Source of the DNA: Actinomycetota bacterium
GTDB lineage: Bacteria > Actinomycetota > Aquicultoria > CAJVYJ01 > JAUVQD01
DNA: 40,685 bases
Assembly (NCBI GenBank): GCA_030679975.1
Contig: JAUXSL010000062.1
Span: 1-40,685 of the forward strand
Reading direction: 5' to 3'
The number at the start of each line of letters is the position of its first letter. Position 1 is the first letter of the stretch. The position numbers and the translations under genes were made by a program. Positions 1 to 8,833 of this stretch are shown in pieces. A model generated the notes under the pieces. That model made no database searches. It saw nothing but the letters and a program-made list of their open reading frames with translations, and was not told where the DNA came from.

Positions 1-2
1 AT

Positions 3-1229
3 CTGCCTCTCCTGGAAGACCCGGACGCGTTGGTCGATCAGCCCGACATTTACAACGCCCTCTCAACTCGCGGTTATTTATTTCCGTCGAGGGCGGCGGA
101 AGAGGCGGCCCTGCAAAAGTTGTTTGCCGATCACAACGGCAATCCCCGCCCGACAGCTTTTGTGATCTGCCCGACATACGCCTGCAACTTGCGGTGTGTT
201 TACTGCTTTGAGGGCACCTTGACGAGCGAGTCAACGCGCGTTTTGTCAACGGAAGAAGTCGATCTGATATTTGACGCGATCGGGCGGCTGGCGCCTGAAA
301 ATGCATCGGTCCTTCTATTCGGTGGTGAGCCGTTCCTGCCAAGAACCAAAAGCATCGTCGAATATATATTGGCTTCAGCGGCAAAAAGGGGTCTTACGGT
401 AGACGCTGTGACCAACGGTGTGCACCTTGCCGACTTTTTATCGCACACGGCTTACCGGACCAGCTTGCGAGAAATCCAGGTAACCGTCGACGGACCGGCC
501 GCCGTACACGATATTCGTCGCCCTAAGGCCGGCGGTCAGGGGACTTTCACGGATATCGTTAACAGTATCGATCGCGCGCTGGCGCTGAATCTGCATATCC
601 GTATGAGGGTGAACGTCGACCGCCAGAACGTTGGCCACCTGGTTGAACTGGCCGATTTTATCGCGCTCAAGGGTTGGCATGAGAAAGAAAACTTTGTCGC
701 CCTGCTTGCGCCCGTCGAAGACCACACCGGTCGCGAACTTGAATATCGGCTCTCCGAAGATAAGCTGGCGGCGGCTTGGCTGAAGCTTAAGCAGCGACAC
801 CCCCAGCTAAATATCTTTCAATCGCGTCTATTTCGAAACCTCGACCATATAATCACTACGCTGGCAGGCGAGCGGCAGACCGGCCCCCGGTTCCAGTATT
901 GCGAATCGAACTACCTCGGCTGCTATACCTTCGGGACCGACGGTAGAATCTATCTCTGCGCGGAGGCGATCGGGGATCAGGGCACGACGGTAGGTACTTA
1001 CTATCCGGAGTTCGTTCTTGACGACGAGCGTATAGATAAATGGAACGGGCGGAGCATCATGACGATCGACAAGTGCCGGGAATGCTCCGTGTCGACGCTC
1101 TGTGGCGGAGGCTGCGCCTATGCCGCTCTGTCGATAAACGGCTCAATCGACGAACCACATTGCAATGGCGTGCTCGAGACGCTCCACGCTTATCTTGAGT
1201 CGATAAAAGACGAGCTCTTAGCCCGCTAA
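3..1229 (+). CDS. Radical SAM/SPASM domain protein (5'-partial)
   Basis: This is a radical SAM enzyme with a C-terminal SPASM-type auxiliary cluster domain, the architecture of peptide-modifying maturases. The radical SAM cluster motif C-x3-C-x2-C (CNLRCVYC) starts at base 183, followed by the SAM-binding GGEP motif. The C-terminus has C-x2-C-x5-C-x3-C (CRECSVSTLCGGGC), preceded by Cys residues around GRIYLC and followed by a last Cys, as in SPASM domains. The frame is open without a stop to the window edge, and the first in-frame start-like codon, a TTG at 30, lacks a clear ribosome site, so the true start probably lies upstream. Substrate unknown: no precursor peptide is visible in the window. 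The stop overlaps the convergent panB stop by 4 bp. The family call is sure; the peptide-maturase role is inference. Confidence 0.85.
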   Translation: MPLLEDPDALVDQPDIYNALSTRGYLFPSRAAEEAALQKLFADHNGNPRPTAFVICPTYACNLRCVYCFEGTLTSESTRVLSTEEVDLIFDAIGRLAPENASVLLFGGEPFLPRTKSIVEYILASAAKRGLTVDAVTNGVHLADFLSHTAYRTSLREIQVTVDGPAAVHDIRRPKAGGQGTFTDIVNSIDRALALNLHIRMRVNVDRQNVGHLVELADFIALKGWHEKENFVALLAPVEDHTGRELEYRLSEDKLAAAWLKLKQRHPQLNIFQSRLFRNLDHIITTLAGERQTGPRFQYCESNYLGCYTFGTDGRIYLCAEAIGDQGTTVGTYYPEFVLDDERIDKWNGRSIMTIDKCRECSVSTLCGGGCAYAALSINGSIDEPHCNGVLETLHAYLESIKDELLAR

Positions 1230-2074
1230 AGCTCTTTGTCGTCGATTGCTTTTTGCAGGTCCGGCCCGGCTGAGAAACTTTGGTCGTCTGTGGGGAAAGC
1301 CCCTTCCCGGACCTCTTTGACATACTCGCGCAAGGCGTCCGTCCAAGCGCTATTGAGATCGGCGTACCGTTTAGCGTGTTTTGGCGGGTTGGCGCCTGTC
1401 AGGCCGATGACATCGGCCGTAACCTGGATCTGACCGTCGCAGGCGTTTCCCGCGCCAATGCCGATAGTTGGAATCTCAAGCAAGCTTGTGATGTGCGCTG
1501 AAAGCGGCGCCGGAACGCATTCAAGGACGATAGCAAAGGCTCCGGCTTCCTGAAGGCAACGCGCATCTTCGATGAGGTCTATAGCCGGATCGAGGGTCCG
1601 GGCTTGGACCTTAAAGCCGCCGATTTGATGAATCGATTGCGGCGTAAGCCCGATATGGCCCATGACCGGGATGCCGGCATCCGTAGTTTTTGAAATCGAG
1701 GCCGCCAGCTTGCGGCCGCCTTCAATTTTCACGCCCCGGACCCCGCCCTCTTTCAGGAAACGACCGGCACTGGTGAGAGCCTGCTCGGGACTTATCTGAT
1801 AGGACATAAAAGGCATGTCTCCGATGACCATCGATACCTTGCAGGCCCGGGAGACCATTTTAGAGTGGTAGATCATGTCCTCTAAAGTAATGGCAAGTGT
1901 ATCGGGGTCGCCGCGCATCGTCATCGCCAGTGAATCCCCTACCAGCACAATGTCGACGCCCGCTGACTCAGCGTTGCCGGCACTGACAAAATCCCAAGCG
2001 GTAGCGCCGACGATCTTAGCGCCGGCGGCTTTCATCTCTTTCAATTTAACGGTAGTGATACGATCGATTGCCAT
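1226..2074 (-). CDS. panB: Ketopantoate hydroxymethyltransferase PanB
   Basis: It transfers a hydroxymethyl group from 5,10-methylene-tetrahydrofolate to 2-oxoisovalerate to give ketopantoate, the first committed step of pantothenate and coenzyme A synthesis, in the cytoplasm. The 282 residues match the usual PanB length. Visible family blocks are the GDSLAM metal-binding region near residue 46, the KIEGG block near 115, the MGHIGLTPQS block and the IGIGAG block near 205. It follows ftsH after a gap of only 26 bp, but a perfect TATAAT lies 7 nt before the ATG, so it may be transcribed separately and without a leader. No panC or panD is seen nearby. Family assignment is firm. Confidence 0.96.
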   Translation of the reverse strand: MAIDRITTVKLKEMKAAGAKIVGATAWDFVSAGNAESAGVDIVLVGDSLAMTMRGDPDTLAITLEDMIYHSKMVSRACKVSMVIGDMPFMSYQISPEQALTSAGRFLKEGGVRGVKIEGGRKLAASISKTTDAGIPVMGHIGLTPQSIHQIGGFKVQARTLDPAIDLIEDARCLQEAGAFAIVLECVPAPLSAHITSLLEIPTIGIGAGNACDGQIQVTADVIGLTGANPPKHAKRYADLNSAWTDALREYVKEVREGAFPTDDQSFSAGPDLQKAIDDKEL

Positions 2075-2081
2075 ATGCGGA

Positions 2082-2087
2082 ATTATA
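2082..2087 (-). promoter_or_regulatory. Candidate leaderless promoter (-10) of panB
   Basis: The minus strand reads TATAAT, then 7 nt (TCCGCAT), then the panB ATG. No Shine-Dalgarno sequence fits before the start. A transcript initiating at the usual distance would begin at or next to the ATG. The -35 region (about 2105-2110) is poor. Confidence 0.5.
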
Positions 2088-2100
2088 CGGGGTCTAGCCC

Positions 2101-4017
2101 CTAACTTTCGGCCGGGCGCAATTTTCCCGGTAGATCCCCAAGCTTAGGCTTGCGCGCTCGCCTTACAGTCGGTTCGCTTTTAGGCCCGCTGTCACCGACC
2201 GGTTTTGGCTCATCAGGGCCGCTGTCGCCGTTGAGTAAGTTTGTGAGCTCTTGTTTTTCAAGGGTCTCTTTTTCAATCAGCTTACTGACGATATTCTCAA
2301 GCTGCTCTCGCCTGTCGGACAATATCGCGCGGTCCTTAGTGAAAGCCTCGTCGACTATGCGACGGATCTCCTTATCGATCTCAAAAGCGATCTCAGGGCT
2401 GTAATCCGGATTATGGGCGAAATCGCGACCAAGAAAAACCTCGTGCTGCTTCTGCCCGAGCGTCAATGGCCCTATTTTTTCACTCATGCCCCACTCGCAT
2501 ACCATTCTTCGCGCCAGCTTGGTCGCGCGTTCGAGATCGTCCTGAGCGCCGGTGGTGATGTCGCCGATAAACATTTCCTCAGCCACCCGGCCGCCAAGCA
2601 GCATCGCGACCTCATCCAGAAGTTCCGATTTGGCTCGATACATGCGGTCCTCGGTAGGCAATATCAACGTATATCCGCCGGCTCGACCCCTCGGGATTAT
2701 AGTCACCTTGTGGACCGGGTCGGTTATGGTCGGCAGCAGATGGGCGACGACCGCATGGCCCGCTTCGTGGTACGCCGTCAGACGCTTTTCTTTATCCGAT
2801 ATCAAGCGGGATTTGCGCTCGGGTCCGGCGATAACTCGCTCAGTCGCTTCTTCCATTTCCACCATGTCGATAAGTTTCTTGGCGTGACGGGCTGCCAGAA
2901 TCGCCGGCTCGTTAACCACATTAGCTAAGTCGGCTCCAGTGAAACCCGCGGTGCGTCGCGCCAGGACCTCAATGTCAACATCTTTGGCCAGCGGTTTGCC
3001 TCGCGTATGGACTTTAATTATCTCGGTCCGACCGTGAAGATCGGGCGGCGGGACGACTATTTGTCTGTCGAAACGGCCCGGGCGCAATAGCGCGGGGTCG
3101 AGAATATCAGGCCTGTTGGTCGCCGCGATCAGAATAACATTGTCCTTGACGTCAAAGCCGTCCATTTCGACTAAAAGCTGGTTTAGTGTTTGCTCGCGCT
3201 CATCATGACCGCCCCCCAAACCGGCGCCTCGATGGCGGCCGACAGCGTCTATCTCATCCATGAAAATAATACATGGAGAGTTGGTTTTGGCCTGTTCAAA
3301 AAGATCGCGCACTCGAGACGCGCCGACCCCGACGAACATTTCCACAAAATCTGAACCGCTGATCGAGAAGAACGGCACCCCCGCTTCTCCGGCCACGGCC
3401 CGCGCTAAAAGAGTTTTGCCGGACCCCGGCGGCCCATAAAGCAGGACCCCTTTCGGTATTTTAGCCCCGAGGGCCTGGAATTTAATCGGGTTGGCCAAAA
3501 ACTCCTTGATCTCTTGAAGTTCTTCGACAGCCTCTTCAACACCGGCGACGTCCTTAAAAGAAACGCGCGGCTGGTCTTTGGTCATTTTCTTGGCCCGGCT
3601 TTTGCCAAAGCTCATTACTTTGTTCCCGCCGCCCTGCATCTGTTGGAGCATGAACATCCACAAGACGAGTATCAACACGAACGGTAAGAAGTTGAGAACA
3701 ATGCTCAACCAAGCTATTTGGCGCTGCGGATCGATCTTAATTTTAACGTTGTGGTCGAGCAACAGTTTAGAGATATCATAGGTTGCCGGGTAATCAGCCT
3801 CAAACTTGGCGCCGTTTTGATAAGTTCCCTGGATAAGGTGGTCGCGGTCCAGGTTGACAACCTCTTTTACCTTGTTCGCTTTGACGTCCAGCACAAACCG
3901 GCTGAAGGTCACTGTTTTTGTCGGGGCGGGCTGCTTATTAAAATAAGTATTCGCGACAAAAACTATTAAAATAATCAGCACCAAGTAGAATCCAGCGCTT
4001 TTTAGTAACTTCTGCAA
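2101..4017 (-). CDS. ftsH: ATP-dependent zinc metalloprotease FtsH
   Basis: Membrane-anchored AAA+ protease that degrades unassembled membrane proteins and some soluble regulators. Two N-terminal membrane helices lie near residues 9-24 and 104-123, with the small extracytoplasmic domain between them. The AAA module has Walker A GPPGSGKT (195-202), Walker B IIFMDEID near 250-257 and the arginine-finger region RPGRFDRQI near 312-320. The zinc site HEAGH is at 417-421, with the third ligand Asp near 493. The 638-residue length is normal. The start is TTG, chosen because AGGAG lies 9 nt upstream and the N-terminal helix begins directly after it. The C-terminal tail is charged and Pro/Arg-rich. 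It follows hpt after 70 bp, as in the widely conserved tilS-hpt-ftsH cluster. Confidence 0.98.
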   Translation of the reverse strand: MQKLLKSAGFYLVLIILIVFVANTYFNKQPAPTKTVTFSRFVLDVKANKVKEVVNLDRDHLIQGTYQNGAKFEADYPATYDISKLLLDHNVKIKIDPQRQIAWLSIVLNFLPFVLILVLWMFMLQQMQGGGNKVMSFGKSRAKKMTKDQPRVSFKDVAGVEEAVEELQEIKEFLANPIKFQALGAKIPKGVLLYGPPGSGKTLLARAVAGEAGVPFFSISGSDFVEMFVGVGASRVRDLFEQAKTNSPCIIFMDEIDAVGRHRGAGLGGGHDEREQTLNQLLVEMDGFDVKDNVILIAATNRPDILDPALLRPGRFDRQIVVPPPDLHGRTEIIKVHTRGKPLAKDVDIEVLARRTAGFTGADLANVVNEPAILAARHAKKLIDMVEMEEATERVIAGPERKSRLISDKEKRLTAYHEAGHAVVAHLLPTITDPVHKVTIIPRGRAGGYTLILPTEDRMYRAKSELLDEVAMLLGGRVAEEMFIGDITTGAQDDLERATKLARRMVCEWGMSEKIGPLTLGQKQHEVFLGRDFAHNPDYSPEIAFEIDKEIRRIVDEAFTKDRAILSDRREQLENIVSKLIEKETLEKQELTNLLNGDSGPDEPKPVGDSGPKSEPTVRRARKPKLGDLPGKLRPAES

Positions 4018-4087
4018 GCTCTTCGTCTCCTGTCTCCTTAATTTTAGTTATCAGAAAATAATAACACCATATTAGACCTGAGGCAAT

Positions 4088-4645
4088 TTAAGTATATTCG
4101 ATATCCAGTAGCTCCGGTTTTAACGTTCCTATATACGGCAAATTGCGATATTTCTCGTTAAGGTCGAGACCGTAACCGACCACAAACCGGTCCTCGATAT
4201 CGAAACCCTTATATTTTGGCTGAACCGTTACTTTTTGTTTTCCTTCTTTCACCAAGAGCGCGCAGATTTCAATTGACGCCGGATGGCGGGTTTTCAGATT
4301 CTTTAAAAGATAATTCAGTGTTAAACCGGTATCCAATATATCCTCGATTAGGATCACGTCCCTGTCTTTTATGTCTTCGTCGAGGTCCTTAAGTATGCGC
4401 ACCACCCCGGACGACCTGGTGCTCGATCCATAGCTGGCAACCGCTATGAAATCGATTTGCAGCTCCAACTCGCACGCCCGGATCAAATCAGCCAGGAACA
4501 TAATGGCGCCCCTTAAGATGCCGATACACAAGGGCGACCTGCCCTGGTAATCGGAACGGAGTTCCTCGCCGAGCTCCCGCACCCTTACCTGTATCTGTTC
4601 GGCTGTTATTAGGACCTCACCGATATCGTCGTGCAATTCCGACAT
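4088..4645 (-). CDS. hpt: Hypoxanthine phosphoribosyltransferase
   Basis: Purine salvage enzyme that joins hypoxanthine or guanine to PRPP, giving IMP or GMP. The PRPP-binding signature VILIEDILDTGLT is at residues 97-109, with the two acidic residues before DTG. The flexible catalytic loop SYGSSTRSSG is at 71-80. Its 185 residues are typical. An AAGGG ribosome site lies 7 nt before the ATG. It sits between tilS and ftsH, where Hpt is found in many Gram-positive bacteria and in which TilS and Hpt have been reported to interact; here only the gene order is seen. Confidence 0.96.
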   Translation of the reverse strand: MSELHDDIGEVLITAEQIQVRVRELGEELRSDYQGRSPLCIGILRGAIMFLADLIRACELELQIDFIAVASYGSSTRSSGVVRILKDLDEDIKDRDVILIEDILDTGLTLNYLLKNLKTRHPASIEICALLVKEGKQKVTVQPKYKGFDIEDRFVVGYGLDLNEKYRNLPYIGTLKPELLDIEYT

Positions 4646-4707
4646 AGTTATTCCCTTACCCTATAGCGGCTTAACCGCTCGTTGGCCCGCTCATCCTTCC
4701 AGCCGGG

Positions 4708-6084
4708 TCAGTAGATGACATCCGGTGCTCTCAAAATCGCGACTTGTTTTGTCCTCGCGGATACTTTGGCCCGCTCATCGATGCGCAAGTTGCCTACCGC
4801 AGCCAATTTTTTCCGGTCTACAAAAATGGGCACGGAGTCCCTGAGGCGCCGCGGCACCTTCTCGTCGACCAGAAAATCATGCAATTTCTTCTTTCCGGTC
4901 ATCCCCAACGGCACGAACCAATCGCCGGGCCGCCTCGGGCGAATCTCCAAAGGCCAGTCTATCTTATCGGCATCAACCACCAGGACGCCCTTGTCCGGGG
5001 GTAAAACGACCGTCGCCAATGAGGTTATCGTAACAGAAATAAGGACGTGGTCAATTTGCGCTTCCCCGCCCGCGCTGTCTATGAACGCGCTTATGAACGG
5101 CGCTCTTACAGGAGCCAAAATGAGGTCTTGCCCGCTCATCATAGCTCGACCGCCGCCTGAAAAGTTGGTCGGTCCGCCGCCCGCGAGCGTTTTGTCGATA
5201 ATCGATTGAACGGTCGCATAGTCGATGTCAAAAGTCGAGCCCGCTAAGTCAGCTATCGCCAGACGCAGAAGGCGGCGTTTTAAAGCCGGCGGCGCTTGTG
5301 CGAGGCGGGCCCCGTCGAGCCGCACTTCTCCGTCGCGAGACACGGCGACTTCCCGGAAGCTCTTCCGGCTCAGTTCCGCGAGCCAGGTTTCTTCATCGCG
5401 CAGCAAAGACATCGTCGTCGTGATTTTCTCGGTCGCGGCGGGGCTTAGGGCCAGGAGCGCGGGCATGAGTTCGAGTCTGACGCGATTGCGCAGATACCGC
5501 TTATCCGCATTTGAGCTGTCCGTTAGGTAATCAATCCCCTGTTCTGTTAGCCATTGAACGATGGTCGACCGCTCGGATTCGATAAGCGGTCGGATGATCT
5601 TGCCTGTTACCGGGGGGATGCCGCTTAGCCCGCCCGCGCCGGCGCCTCTTAAAAGGTTAATAAAGAATGTTTCCACACAATCGTTGGCATTATGACCGAC
5701 CGCGATCTTAGACGCTCCAAGGCGACCGCTTAGCTGCTCTAAAAGCGCGTACCGGAGTTCCCGACCGGCTTCCTGGACGCTGCGGCGGGTTTTTTTTGCG
5801 TGCGCCTTCACATCGCGCTCTTCGATCGTACAGGGTAATTCCAAACGAGAAGCCAGGCGCCTAACATGGTCGGCCTCTTCTCGGGCCTCGGGCCGGATCA
5901 GATGATTGAGGTGCCAGACGTGGAGCCTTAAGTCATATTTGTCGCGAATGAGGGATAACGAGAAAAGGAGCGCGGTCGAGTCCGGCCCGCCGGAGACCGC
6001 GACTATCACGCCGTCGCCCGGCTCGATCATCCCATGCTTAGATATTGTGATTAGCGTTTGTTCTAGAAGGGCTTGGTTGCTCAT
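4708..6084 (-). CDS. tilS: tRNA(Ile)-lysidine synthase TilS
   Basis: It modifies C34 of the CAU-anticodon tRNA-Ile to lysidine using ATP and lysine, so that the tRNA reads AUA. The N-terminal PP-loop SGGPDS is at residues 31-36, followed by HLNHLIRPEA and the GHNANDCVET motif typical of TilS. A C-terminal TilS_C-type domain (RPRRPGDWFVPLGMTGKKKL onward) covers about 380-445. The 458-residue length fits the full three-domain form. The start leaves about 30 residues before the P-loop, as usual; no good ribosome site is seen, only AAGGA about 19 nt upstream. It heads the tilS-hpt-ftsH cluster. Confidence 0.95.
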   Translation of the reverse strand: MSNQALLEQTLITISKHGMIEPGDGVIVAVSGGPDSTALLFSLSLIRDKYDLRLHVWHLNHLIRPEAREEADHVRRLASRLELPCTIEERDVKAHAKKTRRSVQEAGRELRYALLEQLSGRLGASKIAVGHNANDCVETFFINLLRGAGAGGLSGIPPVTGKIIRPLIESERSTIVQWLTEQGIDYLTDSSNADKRYLRNRVRLELMPALLALSPAATEKITTTMSLLRDEETWLAELSRKSFREVAVSRDGEVRLDGARLAQAPPALKRRLLRLAIADLAGSTFDIDYATVQSIIDKTLAGGGPTNFSGGGRAMMSGQDLILAPVRAPFISAFIDSAGGEAQIDHVLISVTITSLATVVLPPDKGVLVVDADKIDWPLEIRPRRPGDWFVPLGMTGKKKLHDFLVDEKVPRRLRDSVPIFVDRKKLAAVGNLRIDERAKVSARTKQVAILRAPDVIY

Positions 6085-6107
6085 TTATACGCTTTTTAAG
6101 AAATCCT

Positions 6108-6136
6108 TTTAGATAACTAATTAATTGCGCTACACT
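6108..6136 (+). promoter_or_regulatory. Candidate leaderless promoter of the 6143 gene
   Basis: TTTAGA and TACACT are separated by 17 bp, and TACACT ends 6 nt before the ATG at 6143. There is no Shine-Dalgarno sequence. The arrangement fits a leaderless transcript. Confidence 0.55.
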
Positions 6137-6142
6137 TAAATT

Positions 6143-7027
6143 ATGAAAATAAGCTTTTGCTCGATCGCCTTCCGAAAGACAGATGAACCTCTGACCGCAA
6201 TCATACCAAGCCTGGCTGAAATTGGATATGACGGTGTCGAGATATGGGGGAACCATCTGGTCGGAGACGGGTCGGACATCACCGCTGTAGAGTCGGTCTT
6301 GACCGAAAACAATATGTCGGTTCCGATGATATCACCCTATTTTAATGTCACCGGCAGCAAGAGCGACTGGGAAACGACACTGGCGGCGGCGAAGGTATAT
6401 TTTACCTATGCCGAGGCCTTAAAAGCGCCGCTGCTTAGAGCGTTTACCGGGTTCTTAGGCAGTGAAGATGTCGAGCCCGATGCTTGGCGATCAGCTACCT
6501 CGCGGCTGAGGGTCTTGTGCGACCTGGCCGCCGAAAAGGACCTTGCGGTAGCCCTTGAGACCCATCCGCGGACCTTGGTCGACAATGTGGCGGCCGTCCA
6601 CCGCTTATTGGAAGAGGTCGCCCGGGCAAACCTGGTTCTTAATCTCGACATATACCATATGTGGGAAAAGCATCAGGATCCGCTGTGGATATGGGAGCAA
6701 CTCAAGCCGCATGTCAGGCATGTGCATGCAAAAAACGCGCTGATCCCGCCCAGCGACGGTGATGAATATCCTCTCTTTCATGACAAGCAGGGGCTGCAAG
6801 AAATCGGCGGCGTGACTTATCTCAGTGGCGGAAATATGGAATATAAGCCGTTTATTGCCGCGCTGGTCAGGGATGGGTTCAGCGGATGGTTATCTATTGA
6901 ATGGTTCGGGAGCGACCCCTTAGTCGCGGCCGAACATGAGCTGAGGTGGGTGAAAAGCCTGCTAACCGACGACGCTCGATGTGCCATAACAAAGACGGGG
7001 CCGCGTTCTAGACGACGAATTCGCTGA
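6143..7027 (+). CDS. Sugar phosphate isomerase/epimerase-like TIM barrel
   Basis: It belongs to the xylose isomerase-like / AP endonuclease family 2 TIM-barrel superfamily. Metal-ligand positions of this fold are recognisable: Glu in ALETHPRT, Asp in LNLDIYHMW, His in HVHAKN and the late Glu in LSIEWFG. The substrate cannot be read from sequence; members isomerise or epimerise sugars or inosose derivatives, so a link to the inositol genes at 17324-20388 is possible but unsupported by position. The 294-residue length is normal. The C-terminus is a basic tail that overlaps the 3' end of the convergent Cys-rich gene by 20 bp. The start follows a leaderless-type -10 box. Confidence 0.85.
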   Translation: MKISFCSIAFRKTDEPLTAIIPSLAEIGYDGVEIWGNHLVGDGSDITAVESVLTENNMSVPMISPYFNVTGSKSDWETTLAAAKVYFTYAEALKAPLLRAFTGFLGSEDVEPDAWRSATSRLRVLCDLAAEKDLAVALETHPRTLVDNVAAVHRLLEEVARANLVLNLDIYHMWEKHQDPLWIWEQLKPHVRHVHAKNALIPPSDGDEYPLFHDKQGLQEIGGVTYLSGGNMEYKPFIAALVRDGFSGWLSIEWFGSDPLVAAEHELRWVKSLLTDDARCAITKTGPRSRRRIR

Positions 7028-7376
7028 TAGCGCATAGATCTTGGATAAGCCGGCGAAACCGGCAGTCGACAGCGGCGCAATAGTTTATGCAAAAAGATTG
7101 TTCGCCGCAGATAACGCCTTTTTCCAGCAAGTCTCTGAGCTCGTCTTCAGTGAATGAATTGACCCATTCGACAACGCTCTTACGAAAATCTTTAGTCGGC
7201 GTTCTAGCTAAAAGCAACAATTTGTAGTAGTCGCATTCGACCTCCAGGCAATAGACAAAACATCTGTCGAGTTCTCCGCAGGTCTGCGCGTCGGAAATGA
7301 GTAAGTCGATCTCCTCGTCGGAGAGATTTTGGATCCAATGGATGAAACTGATTTTTGTTAAGTCTGTATCTTTCAT
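7008..7376 (-). CDS. Unrecognised Cys-rich protein with an internal duplication
   Basis: I do not recognise this 122-residue protein. It is built of two homologous halves, about residues 11-58 and 66-114. Each half has a Trp-Ile/Val start, a [ST][DE]xE helix, a CGE motif and then the spacing C-x5-C-x3-C-x4-C (CGELDRC..YC....C and CGEQSFC..YC....C), with Tyr before the third Cys. Cys are otherwise rare in it. Two identical four-Cys sets suggest a paired metal or iron-sulfur site, or disulfides; there is no signal peptide or membrane segment, so a cytoplasmic metal or cluster role is more likely. Its 3' end overlaps the upstream convergent gene by 20 bp. The repeat conservation argues strongly that it is a real gene. 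No function is assigned. Confidence 0.75.
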   Translation of the reverse strand: MKDTDLTKISFIHWIQNLSDEEIDLLISDAQTCGELDRCFVYCLEVECDYYKLLLLARTPTKDFRKSVVEWVNSFTEDELRDLLEKGVICGEQSFCINYCAAVDCRFRRLIQDLCAISEFVV

Positions 7377-7388
7377 TGTTAGGCGATG

Positions 7389-7417
7389 ATATTACTTGTT
7401 TTTTGTATAAACTTCAA
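7389..7417 (-). promoter_or_regulatory. Candidate promoter of the Cys-rich gene
   Basis: On the minus strand TTGAAG and TAATAT are separated by 17 bp, and the -10 box ends 12 nt before the ATG. No ribosome site is visible, so the leader would be only a few nucleotides. Confidence 0.4.
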
Positions 7418-7457
7418 GGCTGACAAGGCGATTTGATAAGGCGATTGGTTGTCCTTG

Positions 7458-7486
7458 TTGGACTTAAGGGCCGAATAATGTATAAT
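7458..7486 (+). promoter_or_regulatory. Promoter of the DEAD-box helicase gene
   Basis: TTGGAC and a perfect TATAAT are separated by 17 bp. The implied 5' leader is about 120 nt, unusually long for this window, and could carry post-transcriptional control, as known for some cold-induced helicases. No recognised element was found in it. Confidence 0.6.
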
Positions 7487-7611
7487 TAGCGATGTGCATT
7501 GTACGAAATATCCACTGGATCGCATTTTGGTATCCCCCGAGACATTCAGGTTGAATCCCGTCTTTGTCGATAGCCACCGATTAGTGATGAGAAAAGAATT
7601 GAGGAATATTT

Positions 7612-8832
7612 ATGCCGTTTAAGCGTTTAGGGCTGGACGTAAATCTGGTCGAAAGTGTGCAGGGCATGGGTTATGACGAACCCACCCCTATCCAAGTAGA
7701 GGCGATACCGCACGCCCTGGCCGGCCGCGACATCGTCGGTTGTGCCCAGACGGGCACGGGCAAAACCGCCGCGTTCATCTTGCCGACCTTGCAGAGAATC
7801 AGCGACAAACCGGGCGTCAAAGCCTTGGTCGTAACCCCGACGCGGGAGCTGGCCCATCAGATAGAAGAGGTCGCTGTCGCCTGCGGCCGCTATACGCATC
7901 ATAAAATAGTCGCGGTGTACGGCGGCGTAAAATATATGGACCAAGAGGACAAGCTGCGCCGGGGCGTTGATATGGTCGTGGCCACACCGGGCCGGCTGCT
8001 CGATTTGATGAACCGGCGCACTGTAGATCTTTCAGGCGTTGAAGTGCTTGTCTTGGATGAGGCCGACCGTATGCTGGACATGGGTTTTTGGCCGGACGTC
8101 CGCCGAATCATCAATGTCCTACCGCCTAAACGCCAAAATCTGCTATTTTCAGCGACGATGTCGGCCAAGGTCCTCGACGTTATCGGGCACACGCTCGATC
8201 GGCCGGTCGCTATTGAAATCGGCCCTCGCTCGACGCCGGTCGACAGCGTTAACCAATGTATTTATCCGGTCGACTCCATGCAAAAAGATGAGTTGCTGGT
8301 AGAATTATTAAAGAAAACAGAAATGGAAAGAGTTCTGGTCTTTTCCAGAACCAAGAGGCGAGCGGATTACCTCGCCAAAATGCTGGGGCGACGCGGCTTG
8401 GCGGTGGCGACCATCCATTCCGACTTGACCCAGGCGCAGCGTCAGAAAACCTTAGACGGTTTTAGAAACGGTCGCCATCGCATCTTGATCGGCACCGACA
8501 TCGTCGCCCGGGGGATAGATGTCGAGAATATCTCGCACGTTATCAACTTCGATATGCCTTCCAACCCCGAGGATTACGTCCACCGCATCGGCCGCACCGC
8601 GCGCGCGGGTGAAAGCGGCACCGCGATCAGCTTGTTTGCCGCTGAAGAGCTGGCGGACTTGCGCGACATTGAATCGTTTATCGGCAAAAGGCTGCCTGTG
8701 GAAGACTTGGAAGGTTTTGACTATGTCGATCGGTTCGTGCCGGACGATACCACCAATCCTCCCCGCCCACGCGCAAGGTTGGCATATAACGGCGGCGCCC
8801 GGCGGATGACTCAGCGTCGTCGTAGACGTTAG
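7612..8832 (+). CDS. DEAD-box ATP-dependent RNA helicase (RhlE/CshA-like)
   Basis: RNA helicase that remodels RNA duplexes, typically in ribosome assembly or RNA turnover. All family motifs are visible: the Q motif with GYDEPTPIQ near residue 20, Walker A AQTGTGKT (45-52), PTRELAHQ near 76, DEAD (149-152), SAT (180-182) and the C-terminal HRIGRTARAG near 325. The C-terminal extension is short and ends in a run of Arg, fitting nonspecific RNA binding; there is no DbpA-type RNA-binding domain. GAGGA lies about 7 nt before the ATG. It ends 1 bp before the convergent ferredoxin gene. The precise subfamily is uncertain. Confidence 0.95.
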   Translation: MPFKRLGLDVNLVESVQGMGYDEPTPIQVEAIPHALAGRDIVGCAQTGTGKTAAFILPTLQRISDKPGVKALVVTPTRELAHQIEEVAVACGRYTHHKIVAVYGGVKYMDQEDKLRRGVDMVVATPGRLLDLMNRRTVDLSGVEVLVLDEADRMLDMGFWPDVRRIINVLPPKRQNLLFSATMSAKVLDVIGHTLDRPVAIEIGPRSTPVDSVNQCIYPVDSMQKDELLVELLKKTEMERVLVFSRTKRRADYLAKMLGRRGLAVATIHSDLTQAQRQKTLDGFRNGRHRILIGTDIVARGIDVENISHVINFDMPSNPEDYVHRIGRTARAGESGTAISLFAAEELADLRDIESFIGKRLPVEDLEGFDYVDRFVPDDTTNPPRPRARLAYNGGARRMTQRRRRR

Positions 8833-8833
8833 C

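Noticed and set aside
2251-2928. Long open frame on the plus strand opposite ftsH (225 codons).
   Set aside because: It is antisense to the conserved AAA and protease domains of FtsH, has no ribosome site and shows no recognisable domain.
7008-7376. The Cys-rich protein as substrate of the radical SAM enzyme at the left edge.
   Set aside because: It is nearly 6 kb away with panB, ftsH, hpt, tilS and another gene between, and has no leader-core layout.
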